In this document: piece after piece, positions 1 to 8,823 of the stretch
Layout: every line of letters starts with the position of its first letter
How positions within the stretch are numbered: position 1 is the stretch's first letter
Origin: Agrobacterium tumefaciens
GTDB lineage: Bacteria > Pseudomonadota > Alphaproteobacteria > Rhizobiales > Rhizobiaceae
Length of the DNA: 64,000 bases
Direction of reading: 5' to 3'
Assembly (NCBI RefSeq): GCF_009649785.1
Contig: NZ_WJOK01000007.1
Span: 1-64,000, forward strand
The notes under the pieces: model-generated
The model's input: the letters and a program-made list of their open reading frames with translations, nothing else
Databases searched by the model: none
Told to the model about the DNA's origin: nothing
Made by a program: the position numbers and the translations under genes

Positions 1-2049
1 TCCCCTGAGATCACACCGCCCCGGCCCCTTCCGCAACATTCCCCATACGCCGAACAACCGCAAATGCGTGACGTTCCGCAGGAAAGGCCAGTGCCGCCGC
101 AGCAAGACCGGCGCCCCGCCTCACCGCCGGAGCCGGAAGCAAAGGTGGACAATACCGAGCTGAAAAGCTCACCCGACCTGCCCTTCGTCAAGACCATCGA
201 CAATAATGACGGGCCTATACGTGAAAACGAGCGCCGTCCGGTGACGGGCGGCGGCGGCAACGGCAAGGAGCCGACGGAGAATGGCGGTGGTGGCGGAGGA
301 GGCGGCGGAAGCCAGAGCGGCTTCCACAAGCGCAGTGAACCCGTCAATTTCGCCGCCAGCCTCGCCAAGGGCATCGCCGCGATACGGCGCAACATGGCGA
401 TCGTGATGCTGTTCACCATCGCCATCAACGTTCTGCTGCTTGCCATCCCGCTCTATCTGTTTCAAATCTCGGACCGGGTCCTGACAAGCCGCTCCATGGA
501 TACACTCGTCATGCTGACGGTCGCCGTTCTCGGCGCGGTTCTGTTGCAAGCCTTCATGGACGCCATCCGGCGCTTCATCCTGATGCGCACCGCTGTCGAG
601 CTTGAAGTGCAGCTTGGAGCGCCGATCCTGTCGGCAGCGGCCCGTGCCTCCCTGCATGGCAGCGGCAAGGACTACCAGATTCTGCAGGACCTGCAGCAGC
701 TGCGTTCCTTCATTACCTCCGGCACCCTGATCGCCTTTCTCGATGCGCCGTTGATGCCCCTCTTCATCGTGGTGGTTTATCTTGTACATCCGCATCTCGG
801 CATCATCATCATGGTCTGCTGCGCGGTGCTGTTCATCATAGCCTGGCTGAACCAGCGCTTCACCGCCAGACAGTTCGCGGAAGCCTCCGGTTATCTGAGC
901 CGCGCCAATTTCCATCTCGATTCCATGTCGCGCAACTCGCAGATCATCAATGCCATGGCGATGATCCCAGAGGCCGTGAAGATGTGGGGTCGTGAAACAG
1001 CCGGATCACTGAAGTCGCATGTGGCGGCGCAGGATCGCAACATCATGTTCTCAGGTGTTTCCAAAGCAGCCCGCATGATCACGCAGGTCGCACTGCTGGG
1101 TTGGGGCGCGCATCTGTCTCTCGCAGGCGAACTGACCGGCGGCATGGTGATCGCAGCATCCATCATTTCCGGCCGCGCGCTGGCGCCCATCGAAGGGGCG
1201 ATCGAGGGTTGGCATCAGTTCAACAAATCTGCAGCCTCCTATAGCCGTATCAAGCAGCTTCTCATCACCTCACCGCTCAATTTCCCGCGTCTGCGCCTGC
1301 CCAATCCGGAAGGGCGTCTGGATGTGGAACGTATCCTTTTCGTGCCGCCGCCGCAGAAGAAGGTGATCTTGAACGGCATTTCCTTTTCGCTGAAGAAAGG
1401 TGAATCCCTCGCCATCATCGGCAATTCCGGTTCCGGCAAGACGACGCTTGGCAAGATGCTGGTCGGCTCCATCCTTCCCACTTCCGGCAATGTCCGCCTT
1501 GACCTCATGGACCTGCGCAACTGGGACCAGCGGCAATTCGGTGAAAGCATCGGTTATCTGCCCCAGGACGTGCAGCTGTTTCCCGGCACCATCAAGGCCA
1601 ATATCTGTCGCATGCGTGACGATGTTGAAGACCGGCAGATCTACGAGGCGGCTGTGCTCGCTGACGTACACGAGCTGATCGCCGGTTTCCCGCAGGGTTA
1701 CGAAACCGTGGTTGCCGCCGATGGCGCACCGCTTTCGGGCGGCCAGAAGCAGCGCATCGCGCTTGCCCGCGCCTTCTTCGGTGATCCCAAATTCGTGGTT
1801 CTGGACGAACCAAACTCCAACCTTGATACGCAGGGCGAACAGGCGTTGGCAAAAGCCATTCTGCACGCCAAGAAACAGGGCATCACCACCGTCACCATCA
1901 CCCAGCGACCCGCACTTCTTCAGTGCGTCGACAAGATAATGGTGCTGAAGGACGGATCGGTCGCCATGTTCGGCGAACGGATGGACGTACTGAAGGCTAT
2001 TTCCGGCAATGGCCGGCAAAGTAGCCAGTCTCCGCAGATCGAGGGTTGA
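1..2049 (+). CDS. Type I secretion ABC permease/ATPase (PrtD/PrsD family), 5' end cut by window
   Basis: Inner-membrane exporter of a type I secretion system: a fused transmembrane and ATPase chain that pushes unfolded substrates through a HlyD adaptor and a TolC-like pore. The frame is open to base 1; the first in-window ATG is at 64, so the true start may lie upstream. Numbered from that ATG, residues 1-100 are a Pro/Gly-rich disordered stretch with nine consecutive Gly near residue 76. Then comes an ABC membrane domain (about 105-370), Walker A GNSGSGKT (about 453), LSGGQKQR (about 557) and Walker B with LDEPN (about 577). The adaptor gene follows within 10 bases. PrsD-like relatives export glycanases and adhesins in rhizobia, but no substrate gene is visible here. 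The long N-terminal extension is unusual for the family. Confidence 0.93.
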   Translation, partial: SPEITPPRPLPQHSPYAEQPQMRDVPQERPVPPQQDRRPASPPEPEAKVDNTELKSSPDLPFVKTIDNNDGPIRENERRPVTGGGGNGKEPTENGGGGGGGGGSQSGFHKRSEPVNFAASLAKGIAAIRRNMAIVMLFTIAINVLLLAIPLYLFQISDRVLTSRSMDTLVMLTVAVLGAVLLQAFMDAIRRFILMRTAVELEVQLGAPILSAAARASLHGSGKDYQILQDLQQLRSFITSGTLIAFLDAPLMPLFIVVVYLVHPHLGIIIMVCCAVLFIIAWLNQRFTARQFAEASGYLSRANFHLDSMSRNSQIINAMAMIPEAVKMWGRETAGSLKSHVAAQDRNIMFSGVSKAARMITQVALLGWGAHLSLAGELTGGMVIAASIISGRALAPIEGAIEGWHQFNKSAASYSRIKQLLITSPLNFPRLRLPNPEGRLDVERILFVPPPQKKVILNGISFSLKKGESLAIIGNSGSGKTTLGKMLVGSILPTSGNVRLDLMDLRNWDQRQFGESIGYLPQDVQLFPGTIKANICRMRDDVEDRQIYEAAVLADVHELIAGFPQGYETVVAADGAPLSGGQKQRIALARAFFGDPKFVVLDEPNSNLDTQGEQALAKAILHAKKQGITTVTITQRPALLQCVDKIMVLKDGSVAMFGERMDVLKAISGNGRQSSQSPQIEG

Positions 2050-2057
2050 GGATCGTC

Positions 2058-3422
2058 ATGTTCAAGAAAAAAACCGCCGTCGCCGTCGCAGAGGTAAAAC
2101 CCCAGGGCCAGCTTGAGTGGTACAGCGAAGTGCCACGTTCCATTCGCCTCCACAGTTCAATCGGTCTTGCCGTGCTGCTCGCCTCCTTCGGCGGCTTCGG
2201 GTACTGGGCCGGCACCGCACCGCTCTCCGCCGCCATCATTGCCCAGGGCAGCTTTGTCGCCACAGGCAACAACAAGGTCGTGCAGCATCTGGAGGGCGGC
2301 ATCATCAAGGAAATGATGGTCAGCGAAGGCGACACCGTCAAGGAAGGCGACGTGCTTCTGACGCTCGACAAGACGACGGCGCTCGCCAACGAGCGCATGT
2401 TCCAGCTGAGACGCCTTCGCCTCGAAACCATCGTCACGCGCCTGCGCGCCGAGGCGCAGGGCCAAAAAAGCTTCAAGGTGCCTGACATCGTCATGAAGGA
2501 AGCCAGCGATCCTGATATCAAATCCATCATCCAGAGCCAGAACATCGTGTTCCACAGCAAGATCGTGAAGCTCGACGAGCAACTGAATCTCATCGAAAAG
2601 AACATCAAGTCGCTGGAGTTTCGTTATGCAGGCTATGAGGGGCAGAAGCAGTCCTTCGACCGTCAACTGGCACTTCTGACCCAGGAGCGTGATTCCAAGG
2701 AAAGGCTTGCCAAGGACGGTGTCATCCGCAAGACCGACATGCTGGCGCTGGAGCGCGCCATTGCCGATGCCATGGGCGATATCGCCCGACTGACCGGCGA
2801 GATGAACCAGAGCGAGGCTGAAATCGCCAAGTTCAAGCAGGAAGCGGTCATTGCCATCAACGCCAACAAGCAGGCTGCTCTCGACGCGCTCGAAACCGCA
2901 GAAGCCGATCTGGACAGCGTGCGCGAGCAAGTGCGCGGTGCCGCCGAAGTGCTGGAACGCACCGTCATCCGCTCCCCCGTCAACGGTACCGTGGTGCGCG
3001 CCTATTACCACACGGCAGGCGGCGTCATCACCACCGGCAAGCCAATCATGGAAATCCTGCCCGCCCACGTTCCCCTGATCCTTGAGGCGCAGGTTCTGAG
3101 AACCTCCATCGACCAGTTGCGTGAAGGCCAGACGGCAGCGATCCGCCTTTCGGCACTGAACCGCCGCACCACGCCTGTTCTGAACGGTAAGGTCTTTTAC
3201 GTCTCCGCCGATAGCATCGAGGAAAATGCAGGCCTGCAGGTTAAGGACGTCTATATCGTGCGCGTGCAGGTTTCAGACGAGGAGATCGCGAAGGTCCATA
3301 ATTTCCATCCCGTTCCCGGCATGCCGGCGGATGTCCTGATCCAGACTTCGGAGCGAACCTTCTTCGAATATCTGACCAAGCCTATCTCCGAGAGCATGTC
3401 CCGAGCATTCAAGGAAAGATGA
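2058..3422 (+). CDS. HlyD-family type I secretion membrane-fusion protein
   Basis: Periplasmic adaptor linking the upstream ABC exporter to an outer-membrane channel. It has a short cytoplasmic N-terminus, one membrane anchor at about residues 33-53, a lipoyl/barrel half near HLEGGIIKEM, a long coiled-coil hairpin (about 125-290), then the second lipoyl half (TVIRSPVNGTV) and a C-terminal beta domain. The size of about 454 residues is usual for PrtE/PrsE. The frame could begin at a TTG at 2046, but the ATG at 2058 is preceded by TGAGG at good spacing. The upstream stop overlaps that Shine-Dalgarno, which suggests translational coupling in a two-gene export operon. Confidence 0.93.
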   Translation: MFKKKTAVAVAEVKPQGQLEWYSEVPRSIRLHSSIGLAVLLASFGGFGYWAGTAPLSAAIIAQGSFVATGNNKVVQHLEGGIIKEMMVSEGDTVKEGDVLLTLDKTTALANERMFQLRRLRLETIVTRLRAEAQGQKSFKVPDIVMKEASDPDIKSIIQSQNIVFHSKIVKLDEQLNLIEKNIKSLEFRYAGYEGQKQSFDRQLALLTQERDSKERLAKDGVIRKTDMLALERAIADAMGDIARLTGEMNQSEAEIAKFKQEAVIAINANKQAALDALETAEADLDSVREQVRGAAEVLERTVIRSPVNGTVVRAYYHTAGGVITTGKPIMEILPAHVPLILEAQVLRTSIDQLREGQTAAIRLSALNRRTTPVLNGKVFYVSADSIEENAGLQVKDVYIVRVQVSDEEIAKVHNFHPVPGMPADVLIQTSERTFFEYLTKPISESMSRAFKER

Positions 3423-3559
3423 AGAAATACCGCTTTTCCAGGAAGGTTGGACGGCGGTTTTGCGTCGGGAAAATGCGGAACGCAGAAGGACCTACACTGT
3501 CAATCCCGTCCAGATCGGCATAGAATGCCAGTATATGTCTGGTGGGGCGGGAGAACAGC

Positions 3560-4054
3560 ATGGCGGCAATGTCGGATATATTGCTGATGGTCGGCAGGCT
3601 GAATTACGTGTGGACCAACACCGAAAGCCTGATGATCTATCTGATCGTCCATCTCCTGAAAGTGGAGAAGGAAGCGGCCATCGTCGTGTTTCTGACGCTC
3701 AACACCACGCGCGCGCGCATGGATCTCATCGAGCGTCTGGCAAAACTTCCCTCAACGCCGGCGCCGGATCGCAAGACCATTCTATCCATCATGGCGCGGC
3801 TCAAGAAAGAATCGAAAACGCGCAACAAATACAATCATTGCATCTACTCCTTCGACGAAAAGGGCGAAATTGCCAGCACCCAGCTCATGCGACTGGTGGA
3901 GGACGAAACCCAGGTCCGTTACGGCAAGGTAGAACGCATGGACGAGAAAGAAATCGAACACCTCGAGAAATCCATCGCCGACATCGTCTCTGTCAGCAAG
4001 GACATGTGGAGTTTCATCCACGCCAGCCCGCACGTCTCATCGGATTACCTCTAG
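3560..4054 (+). CDS. Conserved hypothetical protein, 164 aa
   Basis: Function not recognised. A mainly helical, charged soluble protein. An N-terminal part (MSDILLMVGRLNYVWTNTES) with a hydrophobic helix is followed by Lys/Glu-rich segments and a conserved-looking RLKKESKTRNKYNHCIYSF stretch. No signal peptide or clear transmembrane domain is evident. The ATG at 3560 is preferred because GGGAG lies just upstream; a GTG at 3542 would add six residues. It sits 137 bases behind the secretion adaptor on the same strand, so it may be co-transcribed, but it lacks the glycine-rich nonapeptide repeats typical of type I substrates. It could also be an independent gene. Confidence 0.7.
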   Translation: MAAMSDILLMVGRLNYVWTNTESLMIYLIVHLLKVEKEAAIVVFLTLNTTRARMDLIERLAKLPSTPAPDRKTILSIMARLKKESKTRNKYNHCIYSFDEKGEIASTQLMRLVEDETQVRYGKVERMDEKEIEHLEKSIADIVSVSKDMWSFIHASPHVSSDYL

Positions 4055-4073
4055 GATCGGGCAGAGCGAATGC

Positions 4074-5342
4074 TCAGGCTCGCGTCTGTAACCGCACGCC
4101 AATCGCGGGATGAGTTTCGCTATTCTGCGTGGCTTTCGCCGGCAGGCACAGTTTTCCGGCGGCGAAATACAGCAGGAACGAACCGATCTGGAATGGGAAG
4201 ATGATATCGATCTCCACGAAGGAGCGGACGACGAACAGCGCGCAGATGGCAAAGAGAATGACGCCCTGCGGATCGCGCTGGCGCATCAGGACCGAGCGCA
4301 GATGGCCGAGCAGCGTTCCGTAAAGCACCATGCCGAGCAGAACCATGCCGACGATGCCATTCTCCACCACCGTCTCGATATAGGTGTTGTGAAAATGGAA
4401 GCCGCTGCGTCCGGTAATGAAGAAGTCGTTCCACAGGCGCTCGGCATCGGCAAAACCCACCACCCAGAACCCCTGGTAACCAACGCCGAGGATCGGTGTC
4501 TGCTTTGCCGCTTCGATGCCCTGCTGCCAGAGATAGGTGCGTCCTGTCAGTGTCGAATCCTTGCCGAAAAGGCCGAGAATGGCATCAAGCAAGCCGAACT
4601 GCAGGGACGCGACCACCAGCAATATGCCAATACCGCCGAGTGCGAAAAAGGTCATCTTGCGGTTGGCGGGTGAAAGCATGCCAATCGGGATGAAACCGAT
4701 GATGAGGGCGACCACCGCCGCCGTGGTAATGGTGGATGTGGCCGATTGCGAAGCAATTAGGCTATAGGCCGATAGGAGCCCGGTGATGCCCGCGATCGGC
4801 AGCCAGATACCCCTTTGCTTGAGGATCAGCACGGATGAGACAGCGAAAATGACGCCGAGCGAGGCGTAAAAGCCAAGCTGGTTCTTCGATGAGAAAGCCC
4901 CGACAAAACTGTAGGTTCCATCAAGCGCATCGAAAAGGTGGACACCGAACAGCAGCGAATAGAGCAGAATGACGGTGATGCCGATCAACGCCCCACGCGT
5001 CAGCGTGCGGATGGACACCACCCGCATGGCGATAAGTGCACAGACGATATGCGTCATATACTGGATGGAAGCGCGCATTGTGACCGATGCTGCCTCCGAC
5101 CAGAAGCTCGACAGCACGGTCAGGATGCCGAAGGCGAATATCCACAGATAGCGCGGATAGTTACCCAGCACGCGCCGGTAATTGACCACTACAAGGGGCA
5201 GCCACATGCCATAATAGGCCAGAATCGAGATTTGCCCGAAACGCGACGAATAGGCGAAAACGAAGAATGACAGCGCAATCGCCGCCATTCCGTAGACCTC
5301 ATTGCGTTCGGGATCGATCAGTGCCGATTTGGCGATCCGCAT
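4074..5342 (-). CDS. exoQ: O-antigen ligase/Wzy-type polysaccharide polymerase, ExoQ-like
   Basis: Polytopic inner-membrane protein of the Wzy_C/O-antigen ligase superfamily, expected to polymerise exopolysaccharide repeat units on undecaprenyl diphosphate at the periplasmic face. It has 422 residues with about ten hydrophobic helices. The large periplasmic loop carries the family signature around GRSGFHFHNTYIETVVENG. It lies 7 bases downstream of exoF, and the exoF stop region supplies its GAGG ribosome-binding site, so the two are coupled. The order exoY-exoF-exoQ matches the succinoglycan locus of Sinorhizobium (established knowledge), which supports the ExoQ assignment. The polymer made here is not shown by the sequence. 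Confidence 0.85.
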   Translation of the reverse strand: MRIAKSALIDPERNEVYGMAAIALSFFVFAYSSRFGQISILAYYGMWLPLVVVNYRRVLGNYPRYLWIFAFGILTVLSSFWSEAASVTMRASIQYMTHIVCALIAMRVVSIRTLTRGALIGITVILLYSLLFGVHLFDALDGTYSFVGAFSSKNQLGFYASLGVIFAVSSVLILKQRGIWLPIAGITGLLSAYSLIASQSATSTITTAAVVALIIGFIPIGMLSPANRKMTFFALGGIGILLVVASLQFGLLDAILGLFGKDSTLTGRTYLWQQGIEAAKQTPILGVGYQGFWVVGFADAERLWNDFFITGRSGFHFHNTYIETVVENGIVGMVLLGMVLYGTLLGHLRSVLMRQRDPQGVILFAICALFVVRSFVEIDIIFPFQIGSFLLYFAAGKLCLPAKATQNSETHPAIGVRLQTRA

Positions 5343-5349
5343 GAAAACC

Positions 5350-6636
5350 TCACTGCATCAGGATTTCGGACGAGACCTTGATGACGTCGCCTGGCTGAAG
5401 CATGGCGTTTTCATCCACCTTCACTTCCTTCGGCTTGCCGTTTTCCTCACGCACCACGACGTAGCTGATTGTCGCGGATTTTCCCGACGGATCGAAACGG
5501 ATCGCCTCAGCCGATTGTGCGAGCGCCTCCGACATCAATTCCCGGCTTGTACCCAGTTGCAGATTGAGCTTGTCGAGTTCCGCTTCCGTGTCCTGCAATT
5601 CCTTGGAGCGCTGTGCCACCCAGTCATTGCGCAGGTTGATTTCATCCTGGGTCGCCTTGTTGATATCCTGCTTGGCACGCAATGACTGCGTGTCGATATC
5701 AAGCAGTGCGGCTTCCACCTCCGCTGCACGTTCTTCCGCGGAAATACGCCGTTGCGATAGTGCAAGGCCCTGCTCGTTCAGCCGGTTGACGCGGTCTCGG
5801 TCCTCATTGGCAAGCTCGAGCTGACGGTTTTGCGTTTCCGATTTCTTTTTCAGCGATTCGACTTCGCTTTCCAGAAGCGCATGCAGATCCGTCAGTGCCT
5901 TGAGCTGCAAAGTGTAACGCTCGGTGCGCGATTTCATCAGCGCACTTTCGCTGGCGAGAAGCGCGTCGATCTCGGCAATCTTTTCCATCTCCGGCGTCTT
6001 GGCGATGACCGTGTCACCCTTGACCTCGGCGATCAACCGCGCCTGACGGGCAAGCAGCCTTGCGCGCTGGTTGTCGTAAACGGCTGCGTCGCCGCGGGCA
6101 TTTATGAAGTCGCGGGCAAAACGCTGCCCGGCATCGGAGCGCCGCAACCCGCCGGCAAGGCTTACGGCCTTCAACACCGTGAGATTGGCAGCATAGGGAT
6201 ATTCGCCTGGCGTCTGTACATCTCCGCTGAGGAAGATCGGCCGGAACTGGGCAATTTCGACAGAAGCCGACGGCAGGTTGCGAAGGGCGAACTTGCTCTG
6301 AAGCTGGGCTCCAATCGCCTCACCGACCTCTGCGGACGTCTTCCCCGCCACATCCAGCTGGCCGATGAAGGGCAGCGACAGCGCGCCGGATGGGCCGACG
6401 GAATAATCGCCGTTGATGACATCCCAGTTGCGGATGCTGCCATCGGCCGGCTGCCATTCGGCAACGCGGATGCGCAGCTTGTCGGCGGTGCCAAGCTTGT
6501 ATTGAGCGCCTTCCGCAGCCATTGCGGAAAGCGGCGCTCCAAATGCGACGGATGCGACAAGCAGAAGGGCGGAGAAAGTGCGTCCGGCGGTTCTTTTTGC
6601 AAGCGGACGGCTAGCGACGGCAATAGGACCGTTCAT
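5350..6636 (-). CDS. exoF: Polysaccharide export outer-membrane protein, ExoF/Wza-like
   Basis: Periplasmic/outer-membrane component of exopolysaccharide export. The ATG at 6636 has a GGGAG ribosome-binding site and gives a classical signal peptide (about residues 1-38, ending AMA-A). The longest open frame would start at 6822, but its extra 62 residues look non-coding. After the signal come a Wza-type poly-export domain (about 40-120, YKLGTADKLRIRV), an SLBB-like segment, a long coiled coil (about 190-350) and a C-terminal SLBB-like region ending in VKVDENAMLQPGDVIKVS. The long coiled coil is typical of ExoF rather than E. coli Wza. It is 195 bases downstream of exoY and tightly coupled to exoQ. 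Confidence 0.88.
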   Translation of the reverse strand: MNGPIAVASRPLAKRTAGRTFSALLLVASVAFGAPLSAMAAEGAQYKLGTADKLRIRVAEWQPADGSIRNWDVINGDYSVGPSGALSLPFIGQLDVAGKTSAEVGEAIGAQLQSKFALRNLPSASVEIAQFRPIFLSGDVQTPGEYPYAANLTVLKAVSLAGGLRRSDAGQRFARDFINARGDAAVYDNQRARLLARQARLIAEVKGDTVIAKTPEMEKIAEIDALLASESALMKSRTERYTLQLKALTDLHALLESEVESLKKKSETQNRQLELANEDRDRVNRLNEQGLALSQRRISAEERAAEVEAALLDIDTQSLRAKQDINKATQDEINLRNDWVAQRSKELQDTEAELDKLNLQLGTSRELMSEALAQSAEAIRFDPSGKSATISYVVVREENGKPKEVKVDENAMLQPGDVIKVSSEILMQ

Positions 6637-6831
6637 CGGGAAACTCCCTGTTTGCGGATCGCCGCGCGGGCGATCAGGCGATAGAGCAGCCGGACGGTGC
6701 CGGCTGCACAGCGCCGCAAAAAAGCGGCCATTATGATTTGCACCAATGACGCACCCAAAGACCGGACTTGGGATCCCGGTCAGGGTGCGTGGCAAAACAA
6801 AGATCGATAAAGCCAAACTCAATATCGGTTT

Positions 6832-7512
6832 TCAGTAGCTTCCGCGTGAAAGGCACACGGCGGGAATGGTCTTGACGATGATGAAGACGTCCTGTCGCAT
6901 CGACCAGTTCTGCACATATTGCGTGTCGAAAGCCACGCGGGTCTTGTAGCTTACGTCATTGCGGCCGCTGATCTGCCAAAGGCCGGTCAGGCCCGGACGG
7001 GTGCTGAGGTAATAGGCGGCATCGCTTTCGTAGTAGCTCAGCTCCTCGTCGACGACGGGGCGCGGGCCAACGACGCTCATTTCGCCGCGGATGATGTTGA
7101 GAAGCTGCGGCAGCTCATCAAGGCTGAGCTTTCGCAGCACGGCACCAACTGCGGTTACGCGCGGATCATTCTTGAGTTTGCGGGTCGCACGCCATTCCTC
7201 GGCAGCCTCCGGATTGGCGGCAAGATATTGCCGCAACATTTCATCACCGTTCATCGCCATCGTCCTGAATTTCAGGCAATGGAAATAGCGGCCATTATGT
7301 CCCACACGCCGGTGCCCATAAAAGATCGGGCCGGGATCGGACAATTTCACCAGTGCGGCGATCAACAGAAAAATCGGGCTGAAGATGAGCAGCGCAAGCA
7401 GGGCCGATGTCATATCGAAGCTGCGTTTTGCGATGCCCCCGATAGGGAAACTGACATCGAAGTCTTCGGAACTGCTGAGTGTCTGTTCAGCCGATTGGGT
7501 CGCGGACTTCAT
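6832..7512 (-). CDS. exoY: Undecaprenyl-phosphate sugar-1-phosphate transferase, ExoY-like
   Basis: Priming glycosyltransferase that moves a sugar 1-phosphate (galactose in succinoglycan ExoY) from a UDP-sugar to undecaprenyl phosphate at the inner membrane, the first step of repeat-unit assembly. The start at 7512 has GGAG eight bases upstream; the longer frame from 7716 is unlikely. The protein has 226 residues: one membrane helix (about 36-58), then the bacterial sugar-transferase domain with KFRTM (81-85), DELPQLLNIIRGEMSVVGPR (132-151) and RPGLTGLWQISGR. The size matches ExoY. It is the first gene of the exoY-F-Q set and has a 616-base leader. Confidence 0.9.
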   Translation of the reverse strand: MKSATQSAEQTLSSSEDFDVSFPIGGIAKRSFDMTSALLALLIFSPIFLLIAALVKLSDPGPIFYGHRRVGHNGRYFHCLKFRTMAMNGDEMLRQYLAANPEAAEEWRATRKLKNDPRVTAVGAVLRKLSLDELPQLLNIIRGEMSVVGPRPVVDEELSYYESDAAYYLSTRPGLTGLWQISGRNDVSYKTRVAFDTQYVQNWSMRQDVFIIVKTIPAVCLSRGSY

Positions 7513-8128
7513 AGAGAGAACTCCATTTATGTTTTGCGATTGGTCGGTGCCCGGAGGCGTGTCTTTCCGTCTAAAAGAGATAACAAGTCTGTGTTCTGAA
7601 TTTGATGCTAATGGATTTTTTGTAAGGCACATTGCCCCTGACCGTCTATGCGATTTCTTGCGAGAGCGGCCGATCAACGTCAGGGCAATATTAACGGTTG
7701 CATAAAAAAGCAACAAATGTGCCGGCGGCCATGTGTTGAGAGCATGGGTGCCGCTCCCGCATGTATTGCGTTTTCGACAACAGATAGTCTTTTCTTATAT
7801 GTTTCTTGTGACTTAATCAGGTGAGACAGGAACGCCAAGAACAGCCATGCGTCAGGAAGAATATTAAATTTTTTTGCAGCGCAGCAAGATTGTGGCAATG
7901 CATATAAAATTTGACATATTAACCGGGATTTTTTTGCCGGCACGCCAACTTCGCCAAGAAAAAGCGATGGAAAAATTGCAAAAGCGGCGCAAAAGCGGCA
8001 AAATAATGGCAGGAACCCGTATCAAAGTTCGGTCGGCTCGTAGAAAATCTCTCCGGCTGGACCATATTATCTCCGGCTGCAACGGTCCGACCACCATTCC
8101 GGCGTGACTTTACGCGAAAGCCATAGAA
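7513..8128. other. Long regulatory leader upstream of exoY
   Basis: No gene is convincing in this 616-base stretch. It is clearly AT-richer than the surroundings between about 7690 and 8010, with several T and A tracts. It holds the small inverted repeat GTTGC/GCAAC (7697-7701 and 7710-7714) and a tandem 11-base repeat at 7978-7999. The length fits a heavily regulated exopolysaccharide promoter. No binding site can be assigned to a named regulator from sequence alone. Confidence 0.6.
7978..7999. repeat. Tandem 11-bp direct repeat in exoY leader
   Basis: GCAAAAGCGGC occurs twice in perfect head-to-tail copies, at 7978-7988 and 7989-7999. An 11-base spacing is one helical turn, so a dimeric regulator could read both on one face. 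The role is inference. Confidence 0.6.
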
Positions 8129-8677
8129 TCAGAAGGTGGGTGGTGTGCAGGCGCTGATGACCTCGCACGGCACTGGACCAACGCAACGGAAGCGGTGCGG
8201 CCTGCGGCTTTCGAAATAATAGGCATCCCCCGGACCGAGAACCCGCCGCTCCTCGTCGACCGTCACCTCCAGACGCCCGGAGAGGATGATACCACCCTCT
8301 TCTCCATCGTGGACCAGTGGCACCTTGCCGGTATCGGCACCCGGCTGGTAACATTCCTTCAAGATTTGCAGGCTGCGGCCGAAAACATTTTCGCCCACCT
8401 GCCGGAAGGATATCGGTCCTTTGCCGATTTCGACAAGTTCATCCGCGCGGTAAAATGCCTTGCGGCTGGTCTCCGGCTCGTAGGCGAAAAATTCGGCAAG
8501 GCCGATCGGTATACCGTCGAGAATGCGCTTCAGCGCGCCGACGGACGGGTTGGAGGTGTTGGATTCGATCAAGGAAATCGTCGAATTGGTAACGCCAGCA
8601 CGTCTTGCCAGTTCACGCTGGGAAATATTGTGACGCAGCCGCAAATGGCGCAAACGCCCGCCTATATCCACCGACAT
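8129..8677 (-). CDS. XRE-family transcriptional regulator with C-terminal cupin (PuuR type)
   Basis: Likely ligand-responsive regulator. Residues 5-62 form an XRE helix-turn-helix (LRLRHNISQRELARRAGVTN and STISLIE). Residues about 105-176 form a cupin barrel with GRLEVTVDEERRVLGPGDAY. The length of 182 residues is usual for the PuuR-like HTH-cupin class, which often controls putrescine or other amine catabolism. It is transcribed divergently from the aminotransferase gene that starts at 8824, with 146 bases between. It therefore probably controls that gene and itself; this is inference from layout. Confidence 0.88.
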   Translation of the reverse strand: MSVDIGGRLRHLRLRHNISQRELARRAGVTNSTISLIESNTSNPSVGALKRILDGIPIGLAEFFAYEPETSRKAFYRADELVEIGKGPISFRQVGENVFGRSLQILKECYQPGADTGKVPLVHDGEEGGIILSGRLEVTVDEERRVLGPGDAYYFESRRPHRFRCVGPVPCEVISACTPPTF

Positions 8678-8823
8678 GCGTGATCCCCCGTTGCCGTTGT
8701 TCGAAATATCGAAAACTACCTTTCCCGCCTATAACATTTTCAATGGCTTGGCCACAGCGAGAAAAGGGCTTGTTCAGCCCGGAAAATAGCTTTCAATCAC
8801 CGGCACCGAACAGGAGAACCGTT

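Noticed and set aside
7874..8107. 77-codon plus-strand frame in the exoY leader
   Set aside because: No ribosome-binding site, Lys/Arg-rich product from A-rich repeat DNA, and it spans the 11-bp tandem repeat.
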